Below, piece after piece: positions 52,515-61,498 of a stretch of 64,000 nt of DNA. A program made the position numbers and the translations under genes. The stretch is from Hydrogenophaga sp. (GTDB lineage: Bacteria; Pseudomonadota; Gammaproteobacteria; Burkholderiales; Burkholderiaceae_C): contig JACVCO010000006.1 in NCBI GenBank assembly GCA_016741995.1, positions 62,001 through 126,000 of the forward strand, given 5' to 3'. How positions within the stretch are numbered: position 1 is the stretch's first letter; each line of letters starts with the position of its first letter. Below the pieces are notes generated by a model, which ran no database searches, was not told where the DNA came from, and saw nothing but the letters and a program-made list of their open reading frames with translations.

Positions 52515-54128
52515 TTACATGCGCGCCACGCCGAAGGGCAGTGGCCGCGGGTGGCGTTGCGCCGCCTCGGCGCAGGTGTCCAGGCAGAAGATGAGCACGG
52601 CGCGCGTGTCGCGCGGGTCGATCACGCCGTCGTCGAGCACCAGGCCGCTGGTGTGGAAGGCGTCGGCCTGGCTTTCGAACACCTGCACGATCTGCTCGAA
52701 CTGCTGCTGCATCTGCACCGGGTCGGGCGTGATGCCTTTGCGCGCGAAGCCGGCCTCGGCCACGATCTGCATGGTGCGCGCGGCCTGTTCGCCGCCCATG
52801 ACGGCGGTGCGCGCGTTGGGCCAGCTGAACAGGAAGCGCGGCTCGAAGCCCCGCCCGCACATGCCGTAGTTGCCGGCGCCGAAGGACGCGCCGCACTGGA
52901 TGGTGAGCTGCGGCACGGTGGCGCCCGTCACGGCCTGGATCATCTTGCTGCCGTGCTTGATCATCCCGCCCTGCTCGCTGTCCTTGCCCACCATGTAGCC
53001 GGTGGTGTTCTGCAGGTAGACGATGGGGTGGCCGAGCTGGCACATCCACTGGATGAAGTGCGTGGCCTTGTTCGCGCCGGGCACGTCGATCGGGCCGTTG
53101 TTGCTGATGAAGCCGATGGCGTGGCCACCCACGCGGGCCTGCACGCACAGCGTGGCCGCGCCGTAGAGCGGCTTGAACTCCAGCAGCTCGGAGCCATCGG
53201 CCAGGCGGGCCATGATCTCGCGCATGTCCACCGGCTCGCGGTGGTGCGCGGGCATCAGGGCCAGCAGGTCGTCGGCGCTCAGCAGCGGTTCGGCGCAGGC
53301 GGGCGCGGCGTGGCGCGCAAAGCCGTCGCGCACCTGCGCCACGATGCGCCGCGCGATGCCCAGCGCCTCGCGGTCGTCCTCCGCCAGGTACTCGCCCAGG
53401 CCCGACACGCCGGTGTGCATCTCGGCGCCACCCAGCTCTTCTTCGGTGGCCACCTCGCCGGTGGCGGCTTTCAGCAGCGGCGGCCCGGCCAGGAAGGCGC
53501 GCGAACGGCCGCGCACCATCACCACCACGTCGCTCAGGCCCGGCATGTAGGCCCCGCCCGCGGTGCCCGAGCCGTGCTGCACGGTGATCACCGGCAGGCC
53601 CGCGGCCGAGTGACGCGCGAGGTTGCGGAACAGCGAACCGCCGTGCACGAAGCCCTCGACCTTGTACTTGGTGAGGTTGGCGCCCGCGCTTTCCACCAGG
53701 TGCACGAAGGGCAGTTTGTTTTCGAGCGCCATGGCCTGCACGCGCAGGATCTTCTCCAGCCCGCGGGGCTGGATGGCGCCGGCCTCGATGCCCGAATCGC
53801 TGGCCACCACCATGCAGCGCACGCCCGCGATGAAACCGATGCCCGCCACCACGCCACCGCCGGCCACGCTCTTGGCCGGGGCCTTCGTGTCCTGCAGAAA
53901 GCCGGCGATGGAACACAGCGGCAGCCAGGGCGCGCCAGGGTCGATGAGCAGCGCGATGCGCTCGCGCGGCAGCAACTGGCCGCGTTTGTCGAACACCGGT
54001 TTGCTCTGCGCCGAGGTGGCAGCGGCGCGCGCTTCGATGCTGCGCAATTGCGCGATGCGTTCGAGCATGGCCGCGCGGCGCGCCTGCGCGGCTTCGCCAT
54101 GCGGATTGAAGGCCGACTCGAAGCTCAT
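52515..54128 (-). CDS. Acyl-CoA carboxyltransferase beta subunit (AtuC/LiuB type)
   Basis: 537-aa carboxyltransferase. N-domain VAGGGVVAGIGFIAGVRCMVVASD and QHGSGTAGGAYMPGLSD; C-domain FIQWMCQLGHPIVYLQNTTGYMVG and CGASFGAGNYGMCGRGFEPRF. It would transfer CO2 from biotin to a branched 3-methyl-enoyl-CoA. Geranyl-CoA (AtuC) is favoured over methylcrotonyl-CoA (LiuB) by gene order. Start ATG 54128 overlaps the SDR stop by 4 bp; the track frame is longer but non-family. Confidence 0.92.
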   Translation of the reverse strand: MSFESAFNPHGEAAQARRAAMLERIAQLRSIEARAAATSAQSKPVFDKRGQLLPRERIALLIDPGAPWLPLCSIAGFLQDTKAPAKSVAGGGVVAGIGFIAGVRCMVVASDSGIEAGAIQPRGLEKILRVQAMALENKLPFVHLVESAGANLTKYKVEGFVHGGSLFRNLARHSAAGLPVITVQHGSGTAGGAYMPGLSDVVVMVRGRSRAFLAGPPLLKAATGEVATEEELGGAEMHTGVSGLGEYLAEDDREALGIARRIVAQVRDGFARHAAPACAEPLLSADDLLALMPAHHREPVDMREIMARLADGSELLEFKPLYGAATLCVQARVGGHAIGFISNNGPIDVPGANKATHFIQWMCQLGHPIVYLQNTTGYMVGKDSEQGGMIKHGSKMIQAVTGATVPQLTIQCGASFGAGNYGMCGRGFEPRFLFSWPNARTAVMGGEQAARTMQIVAEAGFARKGITPDPVQMQQQFEQIVQVFESQADAFHTSGLVLDDGVIDPRDTRAVLIFCLDTCAEAAQRHPRPLPFGVARM

Positions 54129-55015
54129 GACTGGAACACCTTGGGCGTGACGTAGCGGTGAAAGCCGTCGAAGGGTTTCACCGCGTCGCGCTGCTGTGCC
54201 TCGGCGGGCGCGGCGATGTCGCCCCAGCCCAGGCGCACCTGCGGGCGCGCGCCGTCCACGCGCAGCACGCTGCCGCTGATGAAGCTGGCCGCGGGCGAGA
54301 GCAGGAAGGCGATGGCCGCGCTGGTTTCGGCCTCGTTGCCGAAACGGCCCAGCGGCACGGTCTCGCGCATTTCGCGCAGCATGGGGCCGGCCTCGGGCGG
54401 GTAGTGGTCCATGCCGCTGGAGGCGATGTAGCCCGGCGCCACCGCGTTCACGCGCACGCCGGCCCTCGCCCATTCCAGCGCCGCGGTTTCGGTGAAGCTC
54501 ACCATGCCAGCGCGCGCCGCGCCGCTGTGGCCCATGCCGGGCATGCTGCCCCACATGTCGGCCACGATGTTGACGATGCTGCCCCCGTGTTCCTGCATGC
54601 TTTGCACGTAGCACTCGCGCGCCACCAGGAAACCGCCCGTGAGGTTGGTGTCGAGCACGGCCTGCCAGCCTTTGGCGCCGATCTTCTCCAGCGGGCTGAT
54701 GTACTGGCCGCCGGCGTTGTTCACCAGGCCGTGGATGCGGCCGTGCGAGACCACGATGGCGGTGACCAGCGCCTGCACCGCGGCCTCGTTGCGGATGTCG
54801 GCCGCGTGAAAGCTTGCGTGGCCGCCGTCGACCACGATCTCCTCGGCCACGGTCTGCAGCTTCTCCAGGCTGCGCCCCACCAGCACCACGTGCGCGCCCA
54901 GCGCCGCCAGCTCGTGCGCGGTGCAGCGCCCGATGCCCGAGCCGCCGCCGGTGACCACGATGACCTGGCCCGCGAACAGGCCGGGGCGGAAGGCAGAACG
55001 GTAAACGCCACTCAT
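54125..55015 (-). CDS. Short-chain dehydrogenase/reductase (AtuB/PECR-like)
   Basis: 296-aa SDR. The NAD(P) loop VTGGGSGIG, LVNNAGGQ and AVAPGYIA are present. The usual Tyr-xxx-Lys motif is changed: the segment MGHSGAARAGM has His and Arg in the expected positions, as in peroxisomal trans-2-enoyl-CoA reductase-like and AtuB-like proteins. ATG 55015 overlaps the TetR gene by 4 bp. A C-terminal tail of about 40 residues extends beyond a standard SDR. Confidence 0.88.
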   Translation of the reverse strand: MSGVYRSAFRPGLFAGQVIVVTGGGSGIGRCTAHELAALGAHVVLVGRSLEKLQTVAEEIVVDGGHASFHAADIRNEAAVQALVTAIVVSHGRIHGLVNNAGGQYISPLEKIGAKGWQAVLDTNLTGGFLVARECYVQSMQEHGGSIVNIVADMWGSMPGMGHSGAARAGMVSFTETAALEWARAGVRVNAVAPGYIASSGMDHYPPEAGPMLREMRETVPLGRFGNEAETSAAIAFLLSPAASFISGSVLRVDGARPQVRLGWGDIAAPAEAQQRDAVKPFDGFHRYVTPKVFQS

Positions 55016-55677
55016 GACGCGTCCTTCAGAAACAGTTGCAGGGTGGTGTCGGTCAGGTCGTCGAGCGAGGCGGCCCCGCCGGGCACGAACCACTGCGCCG
55101 TCCAGTTGAGTGCGCCGAACAGCATGAGCCGCGCGACGCGCTGATCGCCGCCGAGCGCGCCCTCGCGCCGCAGCGCCTGCAGCACCGGCACCCACACGGC
55201 CTCGTACTCGTCCTTGAGCTGATTCACCGCGTGCTTCTGCTCGTCCGACAGCACGCGCCACTCGTACAGCATCACCGGGATGTGGTCGCTCTCGGGGCCG
55301 AGCAGGTTGTCGAAGTGGCCGCGCACCAGCACGCGCAGGCATTCGCGCGCGGACAGCGGGGCGGGCGATGCGGCGACGGCCTCGGCCATGCGCGCGCGCT
55401 GGTGAGCCAGGGCTCGCTGCATGCCCTCCTCCATCACCGCGGCCAGCAGCGCTTCCTTGTTTTCGAAGTGATAGAAGGGCGAGCCCGAGCGCATGCCCAC
55501 CGCGGCGGCGATGTCGCGCGTGCTGGTGGCGGAAAAGCCGTTCTGGCGGAACAGGCGCGCCGCGGCGCGCAGCAGCGCCTGGCGGCGGTTGCCGTCGTCG
55601 CGTTCATCGAAGGTCTTGCGCGGGCGGCCGCGGCTGCGGCGCGGGGGCGCCTCGGTAAGCAGGGTGTCCTCATCCAT
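55012..55677 (-). CDS. TetR-family regulator of the terpenoid-like operon (AtuR-like)
   Basis: 221-aa repressor. HTH segment RQALLRAAARLFRQNGFSATSTRDIAAAVGMRSGSPFYHFENKEALL spans about residues 31-77, after a basic N-terminus (RRSRGRPRK). First gene of the operon and overlapping the SDR gene, so it is autoregulated if it represses. A palindrome 32-50 bp before its start is a candidate operator. The ligand is likely an acyl-CoA. Confidence 0.9.
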   Translation of the reverse strand: MDEDTLLTEAPPRRSRGRPRKTFDERDDGNRRQALLRAAARLFRQNGFSATSTRDIAAAVGMRSGSPFYHFENKEALLAAVMEEGMQRALAHQRARMAEAVAASPAPLSARECLRVLVRGHFDNLLGPESDHIPVMLYEWRVLSDEQKHAVNQLKDEYEAVWVPVLQALRREGALGGDQRVARLMLFGALNWTAQWFVPGGAASLDDLTDTTLQLFLKDAS

Positions 55678-55708
55678 CGGACGGGAACATAGCAGCGCCG
55701 CTTATTTA

Positions 55709-55727
55709 TAGCAAGCGGTTGCTTGGT
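55709..55727. promoter_or_regulatory. Candidate TetR operator with overlapping -10 region
   Basis: CAAGC-GGTT-GCTTG at 55712-55725 is a perfect 5-bp inverted repeat with a 4-bp spacer; on the minus strand it reads ACCAAGCAACCGCTTGCT, close to operators of acyl-CoA-type TetR repressors. TATAAAT follows at 55703-55710 on the minus strand as a possible -10. Confidence 0.55.
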
Positions 55728-55807
55728 GAAATTGCGACGCACTGTCGCGCGCGTTCCTTTCGCCCGCGCTCCCCGCAGGGGTTTTCCCGCACGGCCGGCG
55801 CGGCCCT

Positions 55808-56821
55808 TCAGGCTTGCGCGCGGCAGGCCACGAGCGCGTAGGGCAGCTCGGGGTCCTCGAACCAGGCGTGCACGGCAAAGCCGCAGGCCACGGCCATCGC
55901 GTCCACCCCCGCGCGTTCGTACTTCTGCGATTGCTCGGTGTAGATCACCTCGCCCGGCCCGAACGGGAAGGATTGCCCCAGCACGCGGCTGTTCACGGTT
56001 TGCGCGCGCTGGCTCACCAGAAAGCTGCGGGCCACGCCTTGCAGCGGGCAGTAGCTGGCGTAGTGGCGAAAACCGTCGAGGTCGAAATCCATGCCGAGTT
56101 CGCGGTTGAGCCGGCGCAGCAGGTTGAGGTTGAAGGCGGCGGTCACGCCCTCGGGGTCGTCGTACGCCGCCAGCACGGTGCGGGGGTCCTTGCGCAGGTC
56201 CAGGCCCAGCAACAGGCTGTCGCCCGCCCGCAGGTGCGCGCGCACGCGGCGCAGGAAGCGGTGGGCCTCGGCATCGGTGAAGTTGCCGAGGTTGCTGCCC
56301 AGGAACAGCGCCACCTGGTGGCGCCGTGCCTGCGGCAGCGGCCAGGTCTGGAAATAGTCGCCGCACAGGGGCTGCACCGACAGCGCCGGCAGTTGCCGCG
56401 CCACGCGTTGCCCCAGCCGCTCCAGCGCCTGCGCCGAAATGTCCATCGGGCGGTAACTGAGGCTGGTGCCCGCCTTGAGCCAATCGCGGCACAGCGCCAG
56501 TGTCTTGCGGCCGTCGCCACTGCCGAGTTCGAGCAGTTCGACGGGGGCGGCGGTGGGCACCAGCGCACCCAGCAGGGCACGCGCGTGGCGCCGCAGCAGG
56601 CGGGCCTCGACCCGCGTGGGGTAGTAGGCGGGCAGCCGCATGATGCGTTCGAACAGGCGCGAGCCTCGCGCGTCGTAGAAATACTTCGACGAGAGTTGCC
56701 TGGGCGTGGCATTCAGGCCCCGCAAGACGTCGCCCGCCAGCGTGCCGATGGCGGCTTCGGCGGGCGGTGCGTTGGCCGCCAGTGCGGGGGCCGCGGCAGG
56801 AAGTCGGTGGCGTTTGCTCAT
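55808..56821 (-). CDS. egtD: L-histidine N(alpha)-methyltransferase EgtD
   Basis: Trimethylates histidine to hercynine, the first step of ergothioneine synthesis. 337 aa with [19 protein letters not shown] and the SAM site [10 protein letters not shown] (about residue 95), plus FLGSNLGNF and a [10 protein letters not shown] region. The start ATG 56821 overlaps the egtB stop by 4 bp. The family length is 320-340 aa. The longer track frame is not used. Confidence 0.93.
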   Translation of the reverse strand: MSKRHRLPAAAPALAANAPPAEAAIGTLAGDVLRGLNATPRQLSSKYFYDARGSRLFERIMRLPAYYPTRVEARLLRRHARALLGALVPTAAPVELLELGSGDGRKTLALCRDWLKAGTSLSYRPMDISAQALERLGQRVARQLPALSVQPLCGDYFQTWPLPQARRHQVALFLGSNLGNFTDAEAHRFLRRVRAHLRAGDSLLLGLDLRKDPRTVLAAYDDPEGVTAAFNLNLLRRLNRELGMDFDLDGFRHYASYCPLQGVARSFLVSQRAQTVNSRVLGQSFPFGPGEVIYTEQSQKYERAGVDAMAVACGFAVHAWFEDPELPYALVACRAQA

Positions 56822-58014
56822 CGGGCCAGGCGGATGCCGGTGTACTGCCAGCGCAAGGCCGGCTGGAAGAAATTGCGGTACGTCGCCCGCGAATGCCCCG
56901 GTGGCGTCGCGAACGAAGCGCCGCGCAGCACCTGCTGCCCGACCATGAACTTGCCGTTGTATTCGCCCACAGCGCCATCGGCGCGGCGAAAGCCGGGGTA
57001 TGGCGTGTAGGCGCTGGCGGTCCATTCCCAGCGCAGGCCCCAGCCCATGCCGCCGGTGGTGGCGGCCACCTCCCATTCGGCTTCGGTGGGCAGGCGCGCA
57101 CCCGCCCAATCGGCGTAGGCACTGGCCTCGTACCAGTTCACGTGCGTGACGGGTGCATCCAGCGGCAACGGTTGCGGGCCGCGCAAGGTCTGGTGCCACC
57201 AGCGGCCCTCGCCATCGCGGAACCAGTACATCGGCGCGCGCTCGCCGCTGGCGCTGCGCCAGTCCCATCCGTCGGCGTGCCAGTGCCGCGGCGCGTCGTA
57301 GCCGCCGGCCTGCATGAAGGCCAGGTAGTCGGCATTGCTCACCAGGCGATCGGCCAGCGCATGGGGCTGCAGCAAGACCTCGTGGCGAGCGCCCTCGTTG
57401 TCGAATGCGAAGCCCTCACCCCCATGGCCGATGGCGCACACGCCACCGGAGTGCGACAGCCACTGCAACGCGGCCGGTTGATCAGGGTGCTCCTGGCTCA
57501 CGGCGATGGCGGGCGTGTCGCTTGAAACGTAGGCCGGGCGCAAGGGGTTGTGGCCCAGGATGAACTTGATGTCGGTGAGCAGCAATTCCTGGTGCTGTTG
57601 TTCGTGCTGCAGGCCGAGCTCCGTTCGTTCCAGCCACCGGGCATCGGGCCGCGTGTCCAGCCAGGCGAGCACGGCCGCGTCCACGTGCGCGCGGTAGGCC
57701 ATCACCTCGCCCACGGTTGGCCGGCTCAGGTGCCCGCGCTGCGCGCGGGGCACGCGCGTGCCTTCGCTTTCGTAGTAGCTGTTGAAGAGAAAGCCGTAAG
57801 CCGGATGGAACGGCCGGTGACCGGGCACGGCCTGCGCCAGCAGCAGCGCCTCGAAGAACCAGGTGGTGTGCGCCAGGTGCCACTTGGGCGGGCTCACGTC
57901 CACCACGGGTTGAACCACATGGTCTTCCACCGCGAGCGGGGCGCACAGCGCGGCGCTGCGCGCGCGGGTTTCGCTGAAGCGCAGGGCGAGTTCGCCCAGG
58001 TCGTCGCGGCGCAT
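56818..58014 (-). CDS. egtB: Ergothioneine biosynthesis iron sulfoxide synthase EgtB
   Basis: Joins a thiol (gamma-Glu-Cys or Cys) to hercynine with O2 at a non-haem iron. 398 aa: N-terminal DinB-like domain with [15 protein letters not shown] and the three-His iron motif HEQQHQE near residue 140, then a formylglycine-generating-type C-terminal domain with [15 protein letters not shown] and RLPTEAEWE. Start ATG 58014 shares one base with the DUF427 stop. egtA, egtC and egtE are not nearby. Confidence 0.93.
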   Translation of the reverse strand: MRRDDLGELALRFSETRARSAALCAPLAVEDHVVQPVVDVSPPKWHLAHTTWFFEALLLAQAVPGHRPFHPAYGFLFNSYYESEGTRVPRAQRGHLSRPTVGEVMAYRAHVDAAVLAWLDTRPDARWLERTELGLQHEQQHQELLLTDIKFILGHNPLRPAYVSSDTPAIAVSQEHPDQPAALQWLSHSGGVCAIGHGGEGFAFDNEGARHEVLLQPHALADRLVSNADYLAFMQAGGYDAPRHWHADGWDWRSASGERAPMYWFRDGEGRWWHQTLRGPQPLPLDAPVTHVNWYEASAYADWAGARLPTEAEWEVAATTGGMGWGLRWEWTASAYTPYPGFRRADGAVGEYNGKFMVGQQVLRGASFATPPGHSRATYRNFFQPALRWQYTGIRLAR

Positions 58015-58295
58015 CAGGGCGTGACCTGCACGCCGCGCCAGAACGCGACGCGATCGCGCACGCTCTCGGCTTCGGGCTTGGGGTCGGGGTAGAACCAGAG
58101 CGCGTCGCGGTTGAGCTCGCCGTCGACCAGCAGGCTCTGGTAGCGGGCCTCGCCCTTCCAGGCGCAATGGGTGCGGTGGTTGCTGGGCTGAAGGTATTCC
58201 GTGCGCACGGCGCTGGACGGAAAGTACGCATTGCCTTCGACGGTGACGATGTCATCGCTTTCGGCGATGACAACCCCTTTCCAGATCGCTTTCAT
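58014..58295 (-). CDS. DUF427 domain protein
   Basis: 93-aa protein with the DUF427 pattern: [30 protein letters not shown] and AWFYPDPK. It starts the ergothioneine operon (overlaps egtB start by one base). The role is unknown; DUF427 proteins are often near redox and thiol genes. MKAIWKG with a basic start is credible and the size is normal for the family. Confidence 0.85.
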   Translation of the reverse strand: MKAIWKGVVIAESDDIVTVEGNAYFPSSAVRTEYLQPSNHRTHCAWKGEARYQSLLVDGELNRDALWFYPDPKPEAESVRDRVAFWRGVQVTP

Positions 58296-58394
58296 ACCGC
58301 TTCCTGTTCATGGTGCTGCGTGTCCGTCGGATCGTGCGGGCGTTTCTTACGGGGTGCAAGCCGCGCGGCCCGCGGGCGGATGACCGGCGGTGCC

Positions 58395-59555
58395 TCAGGC
58401 GGCCCGATGTGCAGCGATGCGCGCCGCCACCTGCTCCGCCTGCTGGGCGATGGTGCGCAGCAGCCCGCCGGGCTGGCGGATGTCGAAGCCCACGAAGTGC
58501 AGGCCGGCCAGAGCGCCCTCACCATGCACCACCGACGGCAGGCCCCGCGTATCCAGCGGCAACGTGTGTTGCGGGAACAGGGGTTCCAGCGCCGCGCGGT
58601 AGCCGGTGGCGAGCACGATGGCGTCGAAGGCCTGCTCGCGGCCGTCGGTGAAGCGAACGCCGCCGCGCGTGAGCGTGGCGATGCCGGGGTAGACCGCGAT
58701 CTCGCCGCGCTTGATGCGATCGACCGTGCCGATGTCGATCATGGGCGTCTTGCCTTCTCGGCGCAGTTGCTCCAGCGGCGAGGCCCTGGGCGTGCGCAGG
58801 CCCCAGCGCGACAGATCGCCCACGGTGAGGTCGCGCAGCAGGCTGCCGAGCGCGTTGCCAACCGGTTCGGGCAGCTTGCTCAGCGCAATGCTGGAGAGCT
58901 GCGTGGGCCGGCCCAGCACGTCGCGTTTGACGATGTTCACCGGCGAGCGCACCGACAGCGCGGCGCTCACGCCCTGCTCGGCCAGATCGAGCGCGATTTC
59001 GGCACCGGTGTTGCCGATGCCCACCACCAGCACGCGCTTGCCCGCGAAGGGCTGGGCGTTGCGGTAGTCGCGGCTGTGAAGGATGCGGCCGGCGAACACG
59101 TCCTGCCCGGGCAACACGGGCGCCACGGGCTCGCGGTTGGCGCCCGTGGCCAGCACCAGCTGCGGCGCGCTGAAATCGCGGCCGGAGGCGGCATGCGCCG
59201 TCCACACGCCTTCGCCACGCGCCACGCGCACCACCGTCTGCCCGCACACAGGTTCGATGCCGTGGTGCTTCGCGTAGGCCTCCAGGTAATCCACCACGCC
59301 CTGGCGCGGCACGTAACGCGGTGCCTCGGGCGGGAACGGCAGGCCCGGCAGCGCCGAGTGCGTCTTGACGGTGTGCAGGTGCAGCCGCTCGTAGTGGTGG
59401 CGCCACGAGGTGCCCACGCCGCAGGCCTGGTCGATCACGGTGGCGGCGATGCCGCGCTGGCGCAGGCTGCCGGCCACCGCCAGGCCCGCCGGGCCGGCAC
59501 CGACGATGAGCACGGGGGAAGGCGGCGCGGCCGGCGCGGGGGTGGTCTCGGGCAT
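58395..59555 (-). CDS. Flavin-containing monooxygenase-like NAD(P)/FAD oxidoreductase
   Basis: 386-aa flavoprotein. FAD site VGAGPAGLAVAGSLRQRG, the GTSWRHHYERLHLHT segment, and NADPH site VVGIGNTGAEIALDLAEQG are visible, with a LATGYRAAL motif near the end. This is the pattern of FMO/Baeyer-Villiger relatives, but the BVMO fingerprint FxGxxxHxxxW is not seen. ATG 59555 (MPETTPAP) is chosen over 59588. The substrate is unknown. Some relatives act in auxin or siderophore metabolism, which I do not claim. Confidence 0.83.
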   Translation of the reverse strand: MPETTPAPAAPPSPVLIVGAGPAGLAVAGSLRQRGIAATVIDQACGVGTSWRHHYERLHLHTVKTHSALPGLPFPPEAPRYVPRQGVVDYLEAYAKHHGIEPVCGQTVVRVARGEGVWTAHAASGRDFSAPQLVLATGANREPVAPVLPGQDVFAGRILHSRDYRNAQPFAGKRVLVVGIGNTGAEIALDLAEQGVSAALSVRSPVNIVKRDVLGRPTQLSSIALSKLPEPVGNALGSLLRDLTVGDLSRWGLRTPRASPLEQLRREGKTPMIDIGTVDRIKRGEIAVYPGIATLTRGGVRFTDGREQAFDAIVLATGYRAALEPLFPQHTLPLDTRGLPSVVHGEGALAGLHFVGFDIRQPGGLLRTIAQQAEQVAARIAAHRAA

Positions 59556-59621
59556 GGTGGCCGCGAGTGTGCCCGCGGCCCGGGCCACCGCGCATCGGTG
59601 TTCGCCCGTGGCCGGGCGGGA

Positions 59622-60173
59622 TCAGAACGGCAGCAGCAGCCCGAACAGCAGCCCGGCGAACAGGCCGGCCACGGTGCCCACGACCACGTCGAGCGGGAAG
59701 TGCGCGCCCGTGTGCACACGCGCCCAGCCGGTGAGCACGGCGATGGCGGTCATCGCCGCCACCAGCGTGTCGCTCAGGGTGTGGGGCAGCATCACGCCGA
59801 TGACGGCCCCCATGACCAGCGCGTGGCTGCTCGGAAACCCGGCCCGCGCGCTGTGGCCCAGGTGGTTGGCACACAGGCCGAGCACGAAGGGGCGCTGCGC
59901 CTGCCAGTGCCGCGCCAGCCGTTTGCCGGCGAGCTGCACCAGGCCGGCGAACGCCAGCCCGAGCAGGGCCAGCCAAGCACCGTGGGCGGGCGCCTGCGCG
60001 CCCACGGCGGCCACCACCGCCAGCAGGGGCAACCAGCTCCAGCGCGCCAGCGCGCGCGACGCGGCCATCAACCAGGCCGGGCCCTGGCCGGCGCCGATCA
60101 GCCGGAACAGCAACACATCCAGCCGCAGCCAGGGGGAAGCGATGACCACCGAAGCGGCGTGGGAAGAACTCAT
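59622..60173 (-). CDS. PAP2-family membrane phosphatase
   Basis: 183-aa membrane enzyme with about five hydrophobic segments. Phosphatase motifs: KRLARHWQAQRP, PSSHALVMG, and ARVHTGAHFPLDV (Arg-x5-His-x3-Asp). Likely acts on lipid phosphate such as undecaprenyl pyrophosphate. Start ATG 60173 (MSSSHAAS) is preferred over 60197. It is isolated from its neighbours by about 50 bp on either side. Confidence 0.87.
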   Translation of the reverse strand: MSSSHAASVVIASPWLRLDVLLFRLIGAGQGPAWLMAASRALARWSWLPLLAVVAAVGAQAPAHGAWLALLGLAFAGLVQLAGKRLARHWQAQRPFVLGLCANHLGHSARAGFPSSHALVMGAVIGVMLPHTLSDTLVAAMTAIAVLTGWARVHTGAHFPLDVVVGTVAGLFAGLLFGLLLPF

Positions 60174-60222
60174 GCCGCCACTGTGGGCGGCGAACATTAA
60201 ACGGCGATGAAACGCCCGCCGT

Positions 60223-61491
60223 TCAGGCCAGCGACTGCGCGCGCGCCTGCATCAGGGCGCGGTCCTGCGCGTTTTCGGTGAGTTCGGCGGCGCGCTCGAA
60301 GGCGGCGCGCGCTTCGGCGCGCCGGCCGAGCTGTTCGAGCAGATCGCCGTGCACCGCGGCCAGCCAGGGGTAGCGCGCGAGTGCGGGCTCACCCAGCAGG
60401 GGCGCCAGCACCTGCAGGCCGGCGGCGGCGCCCGCGTGGCGCGACACAGCGACCGCGCGGTTGAGCTCCACCACCGGCGAGGGTTGCACGCGCGCGAGCT
60501 CGGCGTAGAGCGCGGCCATGCGGGCCCAGTCGGTCTCGGGCGCGCTGGCGGCGCGCGCATGGCACGCGGCGATGGCGGCCTGCAGCTGGTAAGGCCCGGG
60601 CGCGGTGGTGAGCGATTCGGCGCGCGCGATCACCTCCAGCCCGCGGCGGATGAGCAGGCGGTCCCAGCGCGCGCGGTCCTGCCGCTCGAGCAGCACGGGG
60701 CGGCCTTCGGCGTCGGTGCGCGCGGCGCTGCGCGAGGCCTGGATCTCCAGCAGCGCCAGCAGGCCCAGCACCTCGGGCTCGTCGGGCATCAGGCCCGTGA
60801 GCACGCGCGCCAGGCGCAGGGCTTCGTCGCACATCGCGGGGCGCATCCAGTCGTCGCCGCGGGTGGCCGTGTAGCCCTCGTTGAAGACGAGGTAGATGAC
60901 CTCGAGCACCGAGCCCAGGCGCTCGGCGAGCGCAGCGCCCCGCGGCACCTCGAACGGCACGCCGGCCTCGCGCAGGGTGCGTTGCGCGCGCACGATGCGT
61001 TGCGCCACGGTGGTCTCGGTCTGCAACACCGCGCGCGCAATTTCGTGCGTGGTCAGGCCGCCCAGCAGCTTGAGCGTGAGCGCCACGCGCGCGTCGGCCG
61101 AGAGCACGGGGTGGCAGGCGGTGAAGATCAGGCGCAGCAGGTCGTCGCCGATGGTGTCCTGCCGCCGCGCGTCCACGGTGTCGGCCACGTCGGGCACGCG
61201 GTCGGCCTCCAGGGCTTCGAGATCGGCGGCGATGTCGGCCTCGTGGCCCTCGCGCGTGGCGCGCTGGCGCAGGTGGTCCAGCGCGCGGTTGATGGCCACG
61301 CGCATCAGCCAGGCACCGGGCTTGTCGGGCATGCCGTCCACCGGCCAGTGTTCGAGCGCGGCCACCAAAGCATCCTGCGCGATGTCCTCGGCCACGCCGA
61401 GGTCGCGCACGCGGCGCGCCACAGCGGCCACCACCGACGCGGACTCGATCCGCCAGGTGGCCGCGATGCGTTCATGGACCGCGCTGTGCAT
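60223..61491 (-). CDS. ECF42-type RNA polymerase sigma factor with TPR-like C-terminus
   Basis: 422-aa sigma factor. Region 2 has LGVAEDIAQDALVAALEHWP, region 4 has LTTHEIARAVLQTETTVAQRI. The C-terminal 230 residues (LGSVLEVIYLVFNEGYTA, DEALRLARVLTGLMPDEPEVLGLLALLEIQ) are the extension seen in ECF42/SigJ-like factors, thought to replace an anti-sigma factor. The neighbours encoding YCII/DGPF proteins are diagnostic of this group. ATG 61491 is chosen over the track start. It directly follows the VOC gene by 8 bp. Confidence 0.88.
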   Translation of the reverse strand: MHSAVHERIAATWRIESASVVAAVARRVRDLGVAEDIAQDALVAALEHWPVDGMPDKPGAWLMRVAINRALDHLRQRATREGHEADIAADLEALEADRVPDVADTVDARRQDTIGDDLLRLIFTACHPVLSADARVALTLKLLGGLTTHEIARAVLQTETTVAQRIVRAQRTLREAGVPFEVPRGAALAERLGSVLEVIYLVFNEGYTATRGDDWMRPAMCDEALRLARVLTGLMPDEPEVLGLLALLEIQASRSAARTDAEGRPVLLERQDRARWDRLLIRRGLEVIARAESLTTAPGPYQLQAAIAACHARAASAPETDWARMAALYAELARVQPSPVVELNRAVAVSRHAGAAAGLQVLAPLLGEPALARYPWLAAVHGDLLEQLGRRAEARAAFERAAELTENAQDRALMQARAQSLA

Positions 61492-61498
61492 GGGCCGT

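Noticed and set aside
48686-54155. 782-aa and 838-aa plus-strand ORFs
   Set aside because: Antisense to carboxylase and dehydrogenase genes with clear motifs on the minus strand.
45335-55677. Leucine (liu) degradation operon
   Set aside because: Order and SDR gene fit atuB-C-D-E-F; no HMG-CoA lyase or isovaleryl-CoA dehydrogenase-first order, though the substrate is not proven.
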